Shown here: in pieces, positions 49,282-58,700 of the stretch
Position numbering within the stretch: position 1 is the first letter of the stretch
Layout of the letters: each line of letters starts with the position of its first letter
Source of the DNA: Catellatospora paridis
GTDB taxonomy: Bacteria > Actinomycetota > Actinomycetes > Mycobacteriales > Micromonosporaceae
Assembly: GCF_009720365.1 (NCBI RefSeq)
Contig: NZ_ML769312.1
Location: 930,001-994,000 of the forward strand
Length of the DNA: 64,000 nt
Reading direction: 5' to 3'
Position numbers and translations under genes: made by a program
The notes under the pieces: generated by a model
Database searches by the model: none
What the model was told of the DNA's origin: nothing
Seen by the model: only the letters and a program-made list of their open reading frames with translations

Positions 49282-50202
49282 ATGCGCCTCACGCGTACGC
49301 ATGCCGTCGTCGGCACGTTCACTCTGGTCGCCGTCGTGCTGGCCGCCGTGGTGCTGGTCCTGGACCGCGGCGGTGACCCGGACACCACCGCCGAGCCCCG
49401 GCCGAGTGCGGTGTTCGAGACCGGCGCGCTGTCCGAGCCGAGCGAGTCGGCGGAGGCCTCGCCGAGCCCGTCGCCGTCGCCGTCGGTGAAGCCGTCGCCG
49501 TCGAAGTCGCCCAAACCGAAGCCGAAGCCCAAACCGAAGCCGAGCCCGACGAAGGTGACCCTGCCCGGCGCGCCGCCGCCCGCGCCCGTGGCTTCGCCGC
49601 CGGCGGGCCCCAAGTGCCCGTTCCACGCCGGCACGGACGCGCCGATGGCCGAGGTCGAGGCGGCGCTGGAGGCCGCGGCGGCCCGCAAGTTCTGGACGGT
49701 CTCCCAGGTCACCCTGCCGCCGAAGCTCATCAAGGCGGTCGCCATGCAGGAGAGCGGGTGGCAGTCGACCATCATGGCGTGCGACGGCGGCATCGGCACC
49801 ATGCAGGTCATGCCGAGCACCGCGAAGTGGCTCAACGACGACTCACCGTTCACCCTCGACGAGGACGTCGACACGCTCCGGGGCAACACGATGCTGGGCT
49901 CGGCCTACCTGCAGTGGCTGATCCGCTACTTCGGCATGAAGTACGGCTTCGGCTGCGAGGAGCCCGACCCGGCCGTCTCGCCCGCGCCGACCTGCACGCC
50001 CGACTACACGCTGCGCGACGACGACTGCCGGTTGGACCCCAATGTCGCCGACAGCAAGGAGTGGTGCCTGCTCAACGCGGTCGTCTCGGCGTACAACTTC
50101 GGACAGGGTGCCGTCGACAAGGAGATCAACGACGGCGACGACGTGTGGTACCCGAACGCGCTGTACGTGCAGAACGTCCGGGCACTGATGGAGAAGTACT
50201 GA
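49282..50202 (+). CDS. Lytic transglycosylase, SLT domain
   Basis: 306 residues. A membrane-anchor helix (8-28), then a Ser/Pro/Lys spacer (about 55-110, with 'SPSPSPSPSVKPSPSKSPKPK'-type repeats) that can cross the cell wall, then a goose-lysozyme-like SLT domain: 'LIKAVAMQESGWQSTIMACDGGIGTMQVMPSTAKWL' with the catalytic Glu, ending 'NAVVSAYNFGQGAV'. It cuts peptidoglycan. GGGGAGGAAAACC precedes the ATG. The stop abuts the stop of the convergent PMT gene (TGATCA). Confidence 0.87.
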   Translation: MRLTRTHAVVGTFTLVAVVLAAVVLVLDRGGDPDTTAEPRPSAVFETGALSEPSESAEASPSPSPSPSVKPSPSKSPKPKPKPKPKPSPTKVTLPGAPPPAPVASPPAGPKCPFHAGTDAPMAEVEAALEAAAARKFWTVSQVTLPPKLIKAVAMQESGWQSTIMACDGGIGTMQVMPSTAKWLNDDSPFTLDEDVDTLRGNTMLGSAYLQWLIRYFGMKYGFGCEEPDPAVSPAPTCTPDYTLRDDDCRLDPNVADSKEWCLLNAVVSAYNFGQGAVDKEINDGDDVWYPNALYVQNVRALMEKY

Positions 50203-51777
50203 TCAGGTCCACAGGTTGCCGAGCAGGATGCGCCGGCTCCAGTCCTCGTACGGCAGCGACTCGCCCGTGTACAGCGGGTGGTAGTACGCGAACACGACCG
50301 CGACCAGCAGCACGAACACGCCGGCCATGACGGCCCCGAACAGCTGCCGGTCGGGGTCGGCCGGCCGGCCGGGCGGCGGGTTCATCGCCGCGCCGAGCAC
50401 GAACACCACGGCCAGGATCAGGAACGGCTCGGCGGGCAGGGCGTAGAAGTAGAACATGGTGCGCGCCGGGAAGAAGAACCACGGCACCAGCGCCGCCGCG
50501 GTCATCGCCAGCACGGCTCCGGCGCGCCAGTCGCGGCGGGCGATGCCGAACCAGATCGCGGCGAGCAGCGCGGGAATGAACGCCCACCAGAGCAGGGGCG
50601 TGCCGAGCAGCAGCACGTCGGCGTTGCACTGGTCGGCGCCGCACAGCGGGTCGCCGTTGCGGTAGAACAGCACCGGGCGGCCCAGCAGCAGCCACTGGAT
50701 CGGGGCCCACTCACCCACCGACTGGTAGGCGTGCGCCTCGGTGATCGCCTGGTGGGAGCCGTACGCCAGCTCGTGGTAGTGGGCCAGGTTGCGCAGCGCG
50801 CCCCAGAACCCGGGCTCGTCCTGGCCGCTGTCGCGCAGGAAGTGCCGGGCGTAGCCGCCGTCGGTCGACAGCCAGCCGGTCCAGCTCGCCAGGTACACGC
50901 CCGCGGTGAGCGGCAGCCCGGCCAGCAGCCAGCCGGTCTCGTCGAGGATCGTGTCGCGGATCGGGTGGCGCACCCCGGCACTGCGCCGCGCGCCGACCTC
51001 CCACCACAGCACCAGCAGCACCAGCACCGGCGCGAACGCCAGCGCCGACCACTTCACCGCCAGCGCGCAGCCGAACAGCAGCGCCGCGGCCAGCCGCCAC
51101 CAGGGCACGGCCCGTGGCGGGCGGCTGCCGCGTCCGCGCGCCCGCGGGTCGCCGCCGTCGGCGAGAAAGCCCAGCCAGCGGGCCCGGCGCTGGTCGCGGT
51201 CGAGCACCAGCGCGCCGAACGCGGCCAGGATGAAGAACATCAGGAAGATGTCGAGCATGGCGACCCGCGACAGCACGAAGTGCATGCCGTCGAAGGCCAT
51301 CAGCAGGCCTGCGGCGCAGCCCAGCACCAGGGAGCCGAACATGCGCATGGCGATGCGGGTGAGCATCAGCACCGAGACCGTGCCGAACACGGCCGCGGAG
51401 ATCCGCCAGCCCAGCTCGTTGTAGCCGAAGACCTGCTCACCAAGTCCGATGATCCACTTGCCGAGCGGAGGGTGCACGACGTAACCGGTCGTGTTCTCCT
51501 TCTCGTTCCACTCGAACCCCTTCTCCCACAGCCAGTGGGCGTCGGTGGCGTAGTAGGTCTCGTCGAACATCTTGCCGGGCGGCTTCGCCAGGTTGCTCAG
51601 GCGCAGCAGGCCGGCCAGCAGGGTGATGAACAGGGCAGCCGGCCAGGCGTAGGGGTCCAGCGCGAGCGGCGACAGCCGGCGTCGCACGACGTCGGGAATC
51701 CCGGTGGCGGGTTCGGCCGACGGGGCGGGTTCGGCGAGCGCCCGCCGCGGGCGCGGCACTCGGGCCGTCTGCGTCAT
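50203..51777 (-). CDS. Protein O-mannosyltransferase (PMT family)
   Basis: 524 residues, about 10-11 helices. 'KMFDETYYATDAHWLWEKGFEW' contains the Asp-Glu of the first external loop, the catalytic region of PMT enzymes; 'GYVVHPPLGKWIIGLGEQVFGYNELGWR' and the C-terminal 'YTGESLPYEDWSRRILLGNLW' are typical of actinobacterial PMTs. It transfers mannose from polyprenyl-phosphate mannose to secreted proteins during Sec export. An ATG at 51786 adds three residues. Confidence 0.9.
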   Translation of the reverse strand: MTQTARVPRPRRALAEPAPSAEPATGIPDVVRRRLSPLALDPYAWPAALFITLLAGLLRLSNLAKPPGKMFDETYYATDAHWLWEKGFEWNEKENTTGYVVHPPLGKWIIGLGEQVFGYNELGWRISAAVFGTVSVLMLTRIAMRMFGSLVLGCAAGLLMAFDGMHFVLSRVAMLDIFLMFFILAAFGALVLDRDQRRARWLGFLADGGDPRARGRGSRPPRAVPWWRLAAALLFGCALAVKWSALAFAPVLVLLVLWWEVGARRSAGVRHPIRDTILDETGWLLAGLPLTAGVYLASWTGWLSTDGGYARHFLRDSGQDEPGFWGALRNLAHYHELAYGSHQAITEAHAYQSVGEWAPIQWLLLGRPVLFYRNGDPLCGADQCNADVLLLGTPLLWWAFIPALLAAIWFGIARRDWRAGAVLAMTAAALVPWFFFPARTMFYFYALPAEPFLILAVVFVLGAAMNPPPGRPADPDRQLFGAVMAGVFVLLVAVVFAYYHPLYTGESLPYEDWSRRILLGNLWT

Positions 51778-51923
51778 GCGGCGCATCGTATCCGGCCCGA
51801 TCGTCAGCCGATGACCGCCCGGACCCCCGACGGCCGGTGCGAACCGGCGGGCGCCGGACCCGCGACAGGCGTCAGACGTGGCAAGCTGTCCCCCGCCGTC
51901 CCCGACCGCGAAGGACCACGCGC

Positions 51924-53654
51924 ATGCCCACACCCCAGGACCTGCACGGCGCACTCCGCCCCGGCCGCGAGGGCTGGGCGGCGGCGATGGCACGGCTGGT
52001 CGCGCCCGCGACCGCGCTCGCGGCACGCGGACCCGCGCACCAGCCGGCCACACCGTCCAGCAACGACCCCGGGGCTACCTGGTTCGAGCTGGTCACCCGG
52101 CCGTTGTGGGGCCTGGCCGCGCACGCCGCCGGTGGGGGCCGTGCATCCCGGCAGTGGGACGAGGTCCGGGCCGCGCTCACGGCCGCGGTCGACCCAGCGC
52201 ATCGGTGGTACGTAGGCCCGCCGTTCGACCGCAACCAGCGGCTCGTCGAGTCGGCGGCGGTCGGCTACGCCCTCGCCGTCGCCCCGCACGAGGTATGGGA
52301 CCCGCTCACGCCGACCCAGCGCGACCACCTCATGACCTGGCTGTCCACGGCCGCGGCCGCCGAGCCGGTCGACAACAACTGGCACTTCTTCCCGGTGCTG
52401 GCCGCCACGGGGATGCGTGCGGTCGGCGTCGCCGTCGACGAGGCGGCGGTCGCGGCGCACCTGGACCGCCTGGAGGAGTTCGCCACCGCCGACGGCTGGC
52501 ACTTCGACGGCCACGGCCAGCAGCGCGACTACTACAACCCGTTCGGCTTCCACTACTACGGCCTGCAACTGCTGGGTCTCGGCGCGCTCGACGAGCAGCG
52601 CGCGCAGCGGGTACGCGAGCGCGCCACCGCCTTCGCGGCGCAGTTCCAGCACTGGTTCGCCGCCGACGGCTCCGCCCTGCCGTACGGCCGCAGCCTCGGC
52701 TACCGCTTCGCGCAGGGCGCGTTCTGGAGCACCCTGCCCGTCGCGGATCTCGCCGCCGTGCCCTGGGCGCACGCCCGCGGCCTGGCCGAACGACACCTGG
52801 CCTGGTGGTGGCAGCAGCCGATCCTCGACCGGGACGGGCTGCTCAGCGTCGGCTACCGCTACCCGAACACGGGTGTCGTCGAGCAGTACATCGGCGGCGG
52901 GTCGCCGTACTGGGGCACGAAGTTCTTCGCCGCCCTCGCCGTGCACGCCGAGCATCCCTTCTGGACTGCCGAGCCCGCGCCCGCCGACCGCCGCCCGCGG
53001 GTGGAGCTGCAGCCCGCGCCGTCGATGCTGGTCAGCCGCGACGCCGACGGAGACGTGACGGCGCTGTGCGGGCAGGAGGCCTACCCGTGGGCGCGCGGCG
53101 GCGCCGCGAAGGCGGCGAAGTTCGCGTACTCGACGCTGGCCGGGTTCAGCGTCCCGACCGGTGGCGCGGGCCTGGGACACGGGGCATATGACAGTGCGCT
53201 GGCGCTCAGCGAGGACGGGGTGCACTGGCGGGTCCGCGAGGGCGGCGACTGCGTGCTCGACGGCGACGCGCTGGTGCTCACCTGGCACCCGTGGCCGGAT
53301 GTCACGGTGCGGACCACCCTGCGGTTCACCGACGACGGGCACCGGCGCACCCACGAGGTCGTCACCGGCCGGACGCTGCACACGGCCGAGACCGGCTTCT
53401 GCGTGCCGTGGACTGCCGCCGGGCATACGCCCGCGGGCGCGGTCGAGGCGGCGGGACGGGCTGAGGTCGACTCGGACGGCCTCGCGTCGGCCGTCGCCGA
53501 CCAGGGCAGCAGCGTGCCCCGGGCCGGGCAGGTGCTGGTGCCGACGGCAGGCGGCAACGTGCTGTTCCCGCGCACCGCCCTGCCCATGCTGACCGCGGAG
53601 CTGGAACCCGGCGCGCACACCCTGACCTGCACCGCCGTGGTTCACCGCAGCTGA
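51924..53654 (+). CDS. DUF2264 domain-containing protein
   Basis: 576 residues. 'PLWGLAAHAAGGG', 'VDNNWHFFPVLAATGMRAVGV', 'DGHGQQRDYYNPFGFHYYGLQLLGL' and 'YIGGGSPYWGTKFFAALAV' are DUF2264 signatures; the first 330 residues should form an (alpha/alpha)6 barrel like polysaccharide lyases, the rest a beta sandwich. Uronic-acid or glycoside processing is suspected for the family, but not shown. AAGGAC precedes the ATG. No signal is visible, so it is cytosolic. Confidence 0.87.
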   Translation: MPTPQDLHGALRPGREGWAAAMARLVAPATALAARGPAHQPATPSSNDPGATWFELVTRPLWGLAAHAAGGGRASRQWDEVRAALTAAVDPAHRWYVGPPFDRNQRLVESAAVGYALAVAPHEVWDPLTPTQRDHLMTWLSTAAAAEPVDNNWHFFPVLAATGMRAVGVAVDEAAVAAHLDRLEEFATADGWHFDGHGQQRDYYNPFGFHYYGLQLLGLGALDEQRAQRVRERATAFAAQFQHWFAADGSALPYGRSLGYRFAQGAFWSTLPVADLAAVPWAHARGLAERHLAWWWQQPILDRDGLLSVGYRYPNTGVVEQYIGGGSPYWGTKFFAALAVHAEHPFWTAEPAPADRRPRVELQPAPSMLVSRDADGDVTALCGQEAYPWARGGAAKAAKFAYSTLAGFSVPTGGAGLGHGAYDSALALSEDGVHWRVREGGDCVLDGDALVLTWHPWPDVTVRTTLRFTDDGHRRTHEVVTGRTLHTAETGFCVPWTAAGHTPAGAVEAAGRAEVDSDGLASAVADQGSSVPRAGQVLVPTAGGNVLFPRTALPMLTAELEPGAHTLTCTAVVHRS

Positions 53655-53749
53655 GCGGAGGAGACGGGCACATCCCCGCCTCCTGACGCGCACACCCGCG
53701 ACAGACTCGATCGTCCGGGCGCGACGCCGGCCGCATAGGGTGGGCGACC

Positions 53750-54394
53750 ATGACCGAGCCGACCTTCCTTCAGCACACCCGCGCCGCGTACGACACCTTC
53801 GCCGCGGAGTATGACGAGACCTTCCGCGACGAGCTGGCGGGCATCCCGATCGAACGGGCGATGCTGGCCGCGTACGCCGATCTCGTGCTGGCCGGCGGCG
53901 GCGGGGCGACCCTGGACGTCGGCTGCGGCACCGGACCCGGCACGGCACACCTGGCCGGCCTGGGCCTGGACGTGCGCGGCCTCGACCTGTCCCCCGGCAT
54001 GCTCGCGCTGGCCCGCAGCCGGTACCCGCACCTGCGCTTCGACGAGGGCACGATGACGGCTCTCGACGTGGCCGACGGCTCGCTCGCCGGGATCAGCGCA
54101 CAGTACTCCGTGATCCACATCCCGGACGAGGAGCTGCCGGCGGTGCTCGCCGGGTTCCGGCGTGCGCTCGCCCCCGGCGGGCACCTGCTGCTGATCTTCC
54201 AGAACCTCGACGAGCACCGCCTGCGCACCGAGGCGTTCGGGCACACGTTCACGCTGAACTACCACTTCCGCCCGGTCGATCGCATGGCGGAGTTCGTCAC
54301 CGAGGCCGGTTTCGATGTGTTCGCCCAGGCCTCCCGCAAGGCGCAGACCGGTGAGCTGACGCCGCGCGGGATGCTGCTGGCACGGGCCTGCTAG
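53750..54394 (+). CDS. SAM-dependent methyltransferase, class I
   Basis: 214 residues. Motif I 'LDVGCGTGPGTAHLA', 'VRGLDLSPGMLALARSRYP', 'ISAQYSVIHIPDEELP' and 'FRRALAPGGHLLLIFQ' form a Methyltransf_25/11 domain. The substrate is unknown. The next gene starts 12 bases later on the same strand. Confidence 0.88.
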   Translation: MTEPTFLQHTRAAYDTFAAEYDETFRDELAGIPIERAMLAAYADLVLAGGGGATLDVGCGTGPGTAHLAGLGLDVRGLDLSPGMLALARSRYPHLRFDEGTMTALDVADGSLAGISAQYSVIHIPDEELPAVLAGFRRALAPGGHLLLIFQNLDEHRLRTEAFGHTFTLNYHFRPVDRMAEFVTEAGFDVFAQASRKAQTGELTPRGMLLARAC

Positions 54395-54406
54395 CGTCGC
54401 CCGCTG

Positions 54407-55003
54407 ATGAGCTCCTCGACCGACCGCCACGGCACCCTGCACACCCCCAGCCTGCACGTGCGCGTACCAGATGATCTTCCCGTGCTGCTCCGCAGCAACC
54501 GGCTCGCCTACGCCCTGCAGCTGACCCGGCGCAAGCTGCTGACCGTGCACCTGCCGGTCGCCGCCGTGCTGTCCCTGATCGCGATCCGGTCGTGGCGGCT
54601 GACGGTGATCCTGCTTGCCGCGGTCGCCTTGCACTACGTGGTGACGTGCTTCGACGAGGCTGCCAAAGCCCGTACGCCGCTGCTCGGCGCGGACGACCAC
54701 GGCCTGTTCCTGCGGCCCAACGGCATCGCCCGCCCGGCCCTGCACCTGCCCTGGCCACACGTGAAGGAGCTGGCCGTGCAGCGATCCGGCGGCGTGTGGA
54801 TGCTGTGTGTCACGCCACGCGACCCGGGCGAGGACAAGCGCGCCCAGGAGCGGGAGACGGCCGGGCGCTTCTACGGGTTCTGGCACATCGTGGGCTACCA
54901 GCGCACCGTACGCAGGCTGGGCACGAGCCTGTTCACGCCGATCGTGGGCAGCGACCCGGATCGGCTGCTCGCGGAGCTGAACGCCCTGCGCCCCAACAGG
55001 TAG
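54407..55003 (+). CDS. Hypothetical membrane protein, possible PH-like (YcxB-type) domain
   Basis: 198 residues. A soluble N-terminus, two adjacent helices (about 48-85, 'LLTVHLPVAAVLSLIAIRSWRLTVILLAAVALHYVV'), then a beta-rich domain with 'LLGADDHGLFLRPNGIARPALHLPWPHVKELAV', the pattern of YcxB/PH-like proteins. I cannot assign a function. It probably shares a transcript with the methyltransferase before it. Confidence 0.6.
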   Translation: MSSSTDRHGTLHTPSLHVRVPDDLPVLLRSNRLAYALQLTRRKLLTVHLPVAAVLSLIAIRSWRLTVILLAAVALHYVVTCFDEAAKARTPLLGADDHGLFLRPNGIARPALHLPWPHVKELAVQRSGGVWMLCVTPRDPGEDKRAQERETAGRFYGFWHIVGYQRTVRRLGTSLFTPIVGSDPDRLLAELNALRPNR

Positions 55004-55102
55004 CGGCTGTTCAACCCGCCGAGCCGGGGCTCACCCCATCGACGTGCGCGAAACCGCTACGGTGAGCGGGTCTCAAGGTCCGTCTTATCTGGAGGATGAG
55101 CG

Positions 55103-56212
55103 ATGAGCGTCGACCCGGCGGCGGTGCCCCGGCCACGCGATCCGCAGGACGACGTCGCGCTCGACCGCCGGCTGGCTGATGCCGGGCCGGGTCAGCGGGT
55201 GGCCGTCCTCGTCGAGCACCTGGCACCGCGGGTCGCCACGGCGTCGCTGGACTGGATCGGCGTGCTGTCGGCCGCGGCGGCGCGGCACGAACTGACCATG
55301 GCCGAGGTTCGTACAGCGGCGACGGATCTCGCGTGGCTGGCGCGTGAGCACGGGCAGCGCTTCCCGGGTGGCGCCGACTGGGATGCGCTGCAGGGCGGCG
55401 CGTATCTCGACCGGCTCGTGCTCGCCTACGTGCACGGCCAGCGGCTGCGCTTCGATTTCAAGTTCGAGTCGCTGCAGTCGCGGTCGCATCACTGGCTCGC
55501 CGAGTTCGGCGGTGACGCGCTCATCCTCGGGCTGGCCGCGTTCGGGGCGCTGGGCTCCCGTTCAGGGCGCGGTCTGGACCTCTACCGGGAGGCGATCGCG
55601 TCGCCGGACGCCGACAGCAAGACCCGGCACGTCTGCATGCACGGCCTGTGGTTCGCCGACCATCTGCCGGACCAGGCCGAGCTGATGCTGGAGCTGTCCA
55701 ACCAGTTGATGGCCACCGGCGCGCTGGACGCGAACGTGTTCTTCCGGCGCGCCTCCGCGCTGCGCAAGCTGGGCCGCTTCGAGCAGGCGCTGGACGAGGT
55801 GGACCGGGCCATCGCCATGCTCGGCCCGGGCCACAACGCGGTGCACCAGGACTACGTCCGCGAGCGCGAGCTGATCGTCCTCACCCGGCAGCTCCATGGA
55901 TACGCGCAGGAACTCACCCGCGAGGTCGGCGCCACCGCCGCCGAGCAGGCCGAACGGCGGGTAAAGGAGGCCTCGGCGGCGCTGACCGAGAAGGTCGAGT
56001 CGGCCCAGCGGGTGGTCACGGAGGGCACGCTGAAGGTCGTCGAGATCCTGGGCCTGTTCGTGACGCTGGCGGGCTTCGTGATCGGCTCGGGCGCGGTGGT
56101 GGTGAAGGCGGGCACCTTCGGCGAACGGGCCGCCGCGATGGGCTTGGTGCTCGTGGGCTGTCTGCTCTTCTTCGGCCTGCTGCGGTTCGTCACGAACTTC
56201 CGCCGCCGTTAG
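55103..56212 (+). CDS. Hypothetical protein with TPR-like helices and a C-terminal membrane hairpin
   Basis: 369 residues. The middle has helical repeats ('ANVFFRRASALRKLGRFEQALDEVDRAIAML', TPR-like at about 210-245), then a coiled-coil stretch (about 275-310, 'EQAERRVKEASAALTEKVESAQ') and two helices at the C-terminus. The N-terminal 150 residues are unrecognised, with 'ALQGGAYLDRLVLAYVHGQRLRFDFKF'. It looks like a membrane-tethered cytosolic scaffold with its body facing inwards. GGAGG lies 8 bases before the ATG. Confidence 0.6.
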   Translation: MSVDPAAVPRPRDPQDDVALDRRLADAGPGQRVAVLVEHLAPRVATASLDWIGVLSAAAARHELTMAEVRTAATDLAWLAREHGQRFPGGADWDALQGGAYLDRLVLAYVHGQRLRFDFKFESLQSRSHHWLAEFGGDALILGLAAFGALGSRSGRGLDLYREAIASPDADSKTRHVCMHGLWFADHLPDQAELMLELSNQLMATGALDANVFFRRASALRKLGRFEQALDEVDRAIAMLGPGHNAVHQDYVRERELIVLTRQLHGYAQELTREVGATAAEQAERRVKEASAALTEKVESAQRVVTEGTLKVVEILGLFVTLAGFVIGSGAVVVKAGTFGERAAAMGLVLVGCLLFFGLLRFVTNFRRR

Positions 56213-56213
56213 C

Positions 56214-56251
56214 CCGGCAGGTGGCCTGGCTCACGCCCTGCCACCTGCCGG
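56214..56251 (+). terminator. Terminator after the membrane-tethered hypothetical
   Basis: A perfect 12-bp stem (56214-56225 with 56240-56251) with a 14-base loop begins 1 base after the stop codon. Confidence 0.8.
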
Positions 56252-56283
56252 AATGCGGGAGCCGCCCCGCTCGGTTGAGTTAC

Positions 56284-56296
56284 TTGCACGATGCAA
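56284..56296 (+). promoter_or_regulatory. Probable HxlR operator before the aldo/keto reductase
   Basis: TTGCA-CGA-TGCAA, within ACTTGCACGATGCAAT, is a perfect inverted repeat 26 bases before the ATG. Its form fits sites used by HxlR regulators, and such a gene follows. Confidence 0.6.
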
Positions 56297-56322
56297 TCGA
56301 CTCGATCGGGAGAGAACCGCCC

Positions 56323-57378
56323 ATGCGTTACACCACCTTCGGCCGCAACAACGGCCTGCGCGTGTCCGAGTACGGACTCGGCACCGGCAACTTCGGCACC
56401 CGCTGGGGCGCGGGAGCCGAGCCCGCCGAGGCCCGCAAGATGTTCGACCGGTTCGCCGAGGCGGGCGGCACGCTGCTCGACACCGCCGACAACTACCAGG
56501 CGGGCCAGGCCGAGGAGCTGCTGGGCGAGTTCATGGGCGCCGAGCGCGACCGGTTCGTGGTGGCCGGCAAGTACGGCAACAACGGTGTCGGACCGCGCGA
56601 CGTGACCAACACCGGCAACAGCCGCAAGCACCTGTTCCAGGCGGTGGAGGCCAGCCTGAAGCGCCTCGGCACCGACTACCTGGACGTCCTCTGGGCACAC
56701 GCCCCGGACGACCTCACCCCGATCGAGGAGATCCTGCGCGGCTTCGACGACCTCGTCAGCGCCGGCAAGATCCGGTACGGCGCGCTGTCGAACTTCCCCG
56801 CCTGGCGGGTGTCGCGCGCGGTGACGCTGGCCGAACTGCGCGGCTGGTCCCCGGTCGTGGGCATCCAGGTCGAGTACAGCCTGGTCGACCGCACCGCCGA
56901 ACGCGAGCTGCTGCCGATGGCGCAGTCGCTCGGCCTGGGCGCGGCGCTCTGGGGCCCGCTCGGCGGCGGCCTGCTGACCGGCAAGTACCGCAAGGGCGAC
57001 GGCGGCCGGCTGTCCGACCTCAAGATCCTCGTGCACACCGAGGACAGCGCCCAGAAGACCGCCGTGGTCGACGCCGTCCTGGACGTCGCCACCGAACTGG
57101 GGGTGCCGGCCTCGCAGGTGGCCGTCGCCTGGATGCGGGAGAAGGGCGCCCGCGCCGCGACCGCGTACGTGCCGATCATCGGCCCGCGCAGCCTGGCGCA
57201 GCTCGACGACTACCTCGGCGCGCTGGAGGTGACCCTGACCCCGGCCCAGTTCGCCCGCCTGGAGGAGGTCAGCGCCGTCCGCCTGGGCACCCCGCACGAG
57301 CTGAACGCGTGGAACCTGGCCGGTATCCGCGGCGGTGACGCGAGCGCCGTCGACGCCCCGGCGATCCCGGTAGCGTGA
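56323..57378 (+). CDS. Aldo/keto reductase
   Basis: 351 residues. 'GTLLDTADNYQAGQAEELLG' carries the Asp/Tyr pair, 'VVAGKYGNNG' the Lys, 'LDVLWAHAPDDLTPIEE' the His, and 'VPIIGPRSLAQLDDYLGAL' the cofactor end. NADPH-dependent reduction of an aldehyde or ketone is expected. It is followed after 4 bases by an HxlR regulator, which probably controls it in response to a reactive electrophile. Confidence 0.9.
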   Translation: MRYTTFGRNNGLRVSEYGLGTGNFGTRWGAGAEPAEARKMFDRFAEAGGTLLDTADNYQAGQAEELLGEFMGAERDRFVVAGKYGNNGVGPRDVTNTGNSRKHLFQAVEASLKRLGTDYLDVLWAHAPDDLTPIEEILRGFDDLVSAGKIRYGALSNFPAWRVSRAVTLAELRGWSPVVGIQVEYSLVDRTAERELLPMAQSLGLGAALWGPLGGGLLTGKYRKGDGGRLSDLKILVHTEDSAQKTAVVDAVLDVATELGVPASQVAVAWMREKGARAATAYVPIIGPRSLAQLDDYLGALEVTLTPAQFARLEEVSAVRLGTPHELNAWNLAGIRGGDASAVDAPAIPVA

Positions 57379-57382
57379 TCTC

Positions 57383-57889
57383 ATGCGGCGGACCAGCTTC
57401 GAGGACCTGGAGTGCCCGATCGCGCGCAGCCTGGAGCACGTGGGCGAGTGGTGGAGCATTCTGATCATGCGCGACGCGTTCGACGGCTTCACCCGGTTCG
57501 ACGAGTTCGAGCGCAGCCTCGCGATCGCCCCGAACATGCTGACCCGCCGCCTGAAGTCCCTGGTCGACGCCGGCCTGCTGGAGCGCCGGCGCTACCACGA
57601 ACGCCCACCGCGCGACGAGTACGTGCTCACGGAGACCGGGCGCGCCCTGCGCCCGGTCATCCTGGCCCTCTACGCGTGGGGCAACCAGGACCTGGCTCCC
57701 GGCGACCGCAGCCTCGTCCTGGTGGACCGGGCCACCGGCCGCGAGGTGGAGCCGGTCCTGGTGGACCGGGCCACCGGCGTGCCGCTGTCCGACCTGGACA
57801 TCGGCTTCGTCGCCGGGCCCGCCGCGACGGAGCCGTTCCGGGACCGGCTCGCCGACGCGGCCACCGCAGCGGGCAGGCCGGCACCGTGA
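57383..57889 (+). CDS. HxlR-family transcriptional regulator
   Basis: 168 residues. The HxlR winged helix is 'CPIARSLEHVGEWWSILIMRDAFDGFTRFDEFERSLAIAPNMLTRRLKSLVDAGLLERRRY', with 'YVLTETGRALRPVILAL' and a C-terminal extension containing an internal duplication ('LVDRATG' twice). Cys at position 11 lies where redox- or aldehyde-sensing HxlR proteins have their reactive Cys. It is in an operon with the aldo/keto reductase and overlaps the SGNH hydrolase gene. Confidence 0.9.
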   Translation: MRRTSFEDLECPIARSLEHVGEWWSILIMRDAFDGFTRFDEFERSLAIAPNMLTRRLKSLVDAGLLERRRYHERPPRDEYVLTETGRALRPVILALYAWGNQDLAPGDRSLVLVDRATGREVEPVLVDRATGVPLSDLDIGFVAGPAATEPFRDRLADAATAAGRPAP

Positions 57890-58605
57890 AGGAGGTCGTG
57901 TGCGCCGGCGACAGCATCACCCGGGGGCTGGCCAGCGCCGACTACGTCAGTCTGCTGCGTGACCGGCTCGGGCCGGACGGGTACCGGTTCGTCAACGCCG
58001 GGGTCGACGGCAACCTCGCCTGGAACGTGCTCCAGCGCCTGGATGAGGTGATCGCGTGCCGGCCCGACGCGGTCACCCTGCTGGTCGGCACGAACGACGT
58101 CAACGCCACGTACGACGCGCGGTGGGCCCGGCATTACCGGCGACGGCAGCGCCTGCCGGCGACGCCGAGCCCGCAGTGGTATCGCCGGAACGTCGACGCG
58201 ATCCTGGACCGGCTGCAGAACGGCACCTCGGCCCGGCTGGCCGTGATCGAGCTGCCACCACTGGGCGAGGACCTGTCGAGCACGATGAACCAGCGGGTGC
58301 GGGAGTACAACGCGGTGCTGCGGGAGGTCGCGGACGGGCGCGGGGTGCCCTGCCTGCCGCTGCACGAGCGCCTGGTCGCGCTGCTGCCGCCAGGGCACCG
58401 GCCGCCGCCGTACGAGGGCAGGCTCGGTCTGGCACTGCGGACCACGTTCCAGCACCTGGTGCTGCGCCGGTCCTGGAACGAGATCTCGGCCGCGAACGGC
58501 CTGACGCTGCTCACCGACCACATCCACCTCAACGACACGGCCGCCGCCGTCATCGCCGACCTGATCGGCGAGTGGCTGCGGACCTCGCCCCCGCGCCGGA
58601 ATTAA
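57886..58605 (+). CDS. SGNH/GDSL-type hydrolase
   Basis: 239 residues. Block I 'CAGDSITRGL' with the nucleophile Ser, block II Gly in 'FVNAGVDGN', block III 'LLVGTNDVNA', and block V 'DHIHLND' (Asp-x-x-His). Such enzymes are esterases or lipases; no signal peptide is visible. The GTG overlaps the HxlR stop by 4 bases (GTGA), so it is the third gene of that operon. Confidence 0.88.
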   Translation: MKEVVCAGDSITRGLASADYVSLLRDRLGPDGYRFVNAGVDGNLAWNVLQRLDEVIACRPDAVTLLVGTNDVNATYDARWARHYRRRQRLPATPSPQWYRRNVDAILDRLQNGTSARLAVIELPPLGEDLSSTMNQRVREYNAVLREVADGRGVPCLPLHERLVALLPPGHRPPPYEGRLGLALRTTFQHLVLRRSWNEISAANGLTLLTDHIHLNDTAAAVIADLIGEWLRTSPPRRN

Positions 58606-58614
58606 TCCATCATT

Positions 58615-58634
58615 GTAGATAAATTTACATCTAC
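58615..58634 (+). promoter_or_regulatory. AT-rich inverted repeat upstream of the ribonuclease gene
   Basis: GTAGAT-AAATTTAC-ATCTAC lies in a short AT-rich patch, about 70 bases before the ribonuclease start. It may be an operator or weak terminator of the preceding operon. Confidence 0.45.
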
Positions 58635-58700
58635 TGACTTCCATGCATCGCCGAGTGGGCCCGACGATGGTCCGGTCGCCCCCGGCAATGGAGGTCCCCC

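Noticed and set aside
49420-49560. Tandem repeat in the lytic transglycosylase gene as a mobile or regulatory repeat
   Set aside because: It encodes a Ser/Pro/Lys wall-spanning spacer, a normal feature of such proteins.
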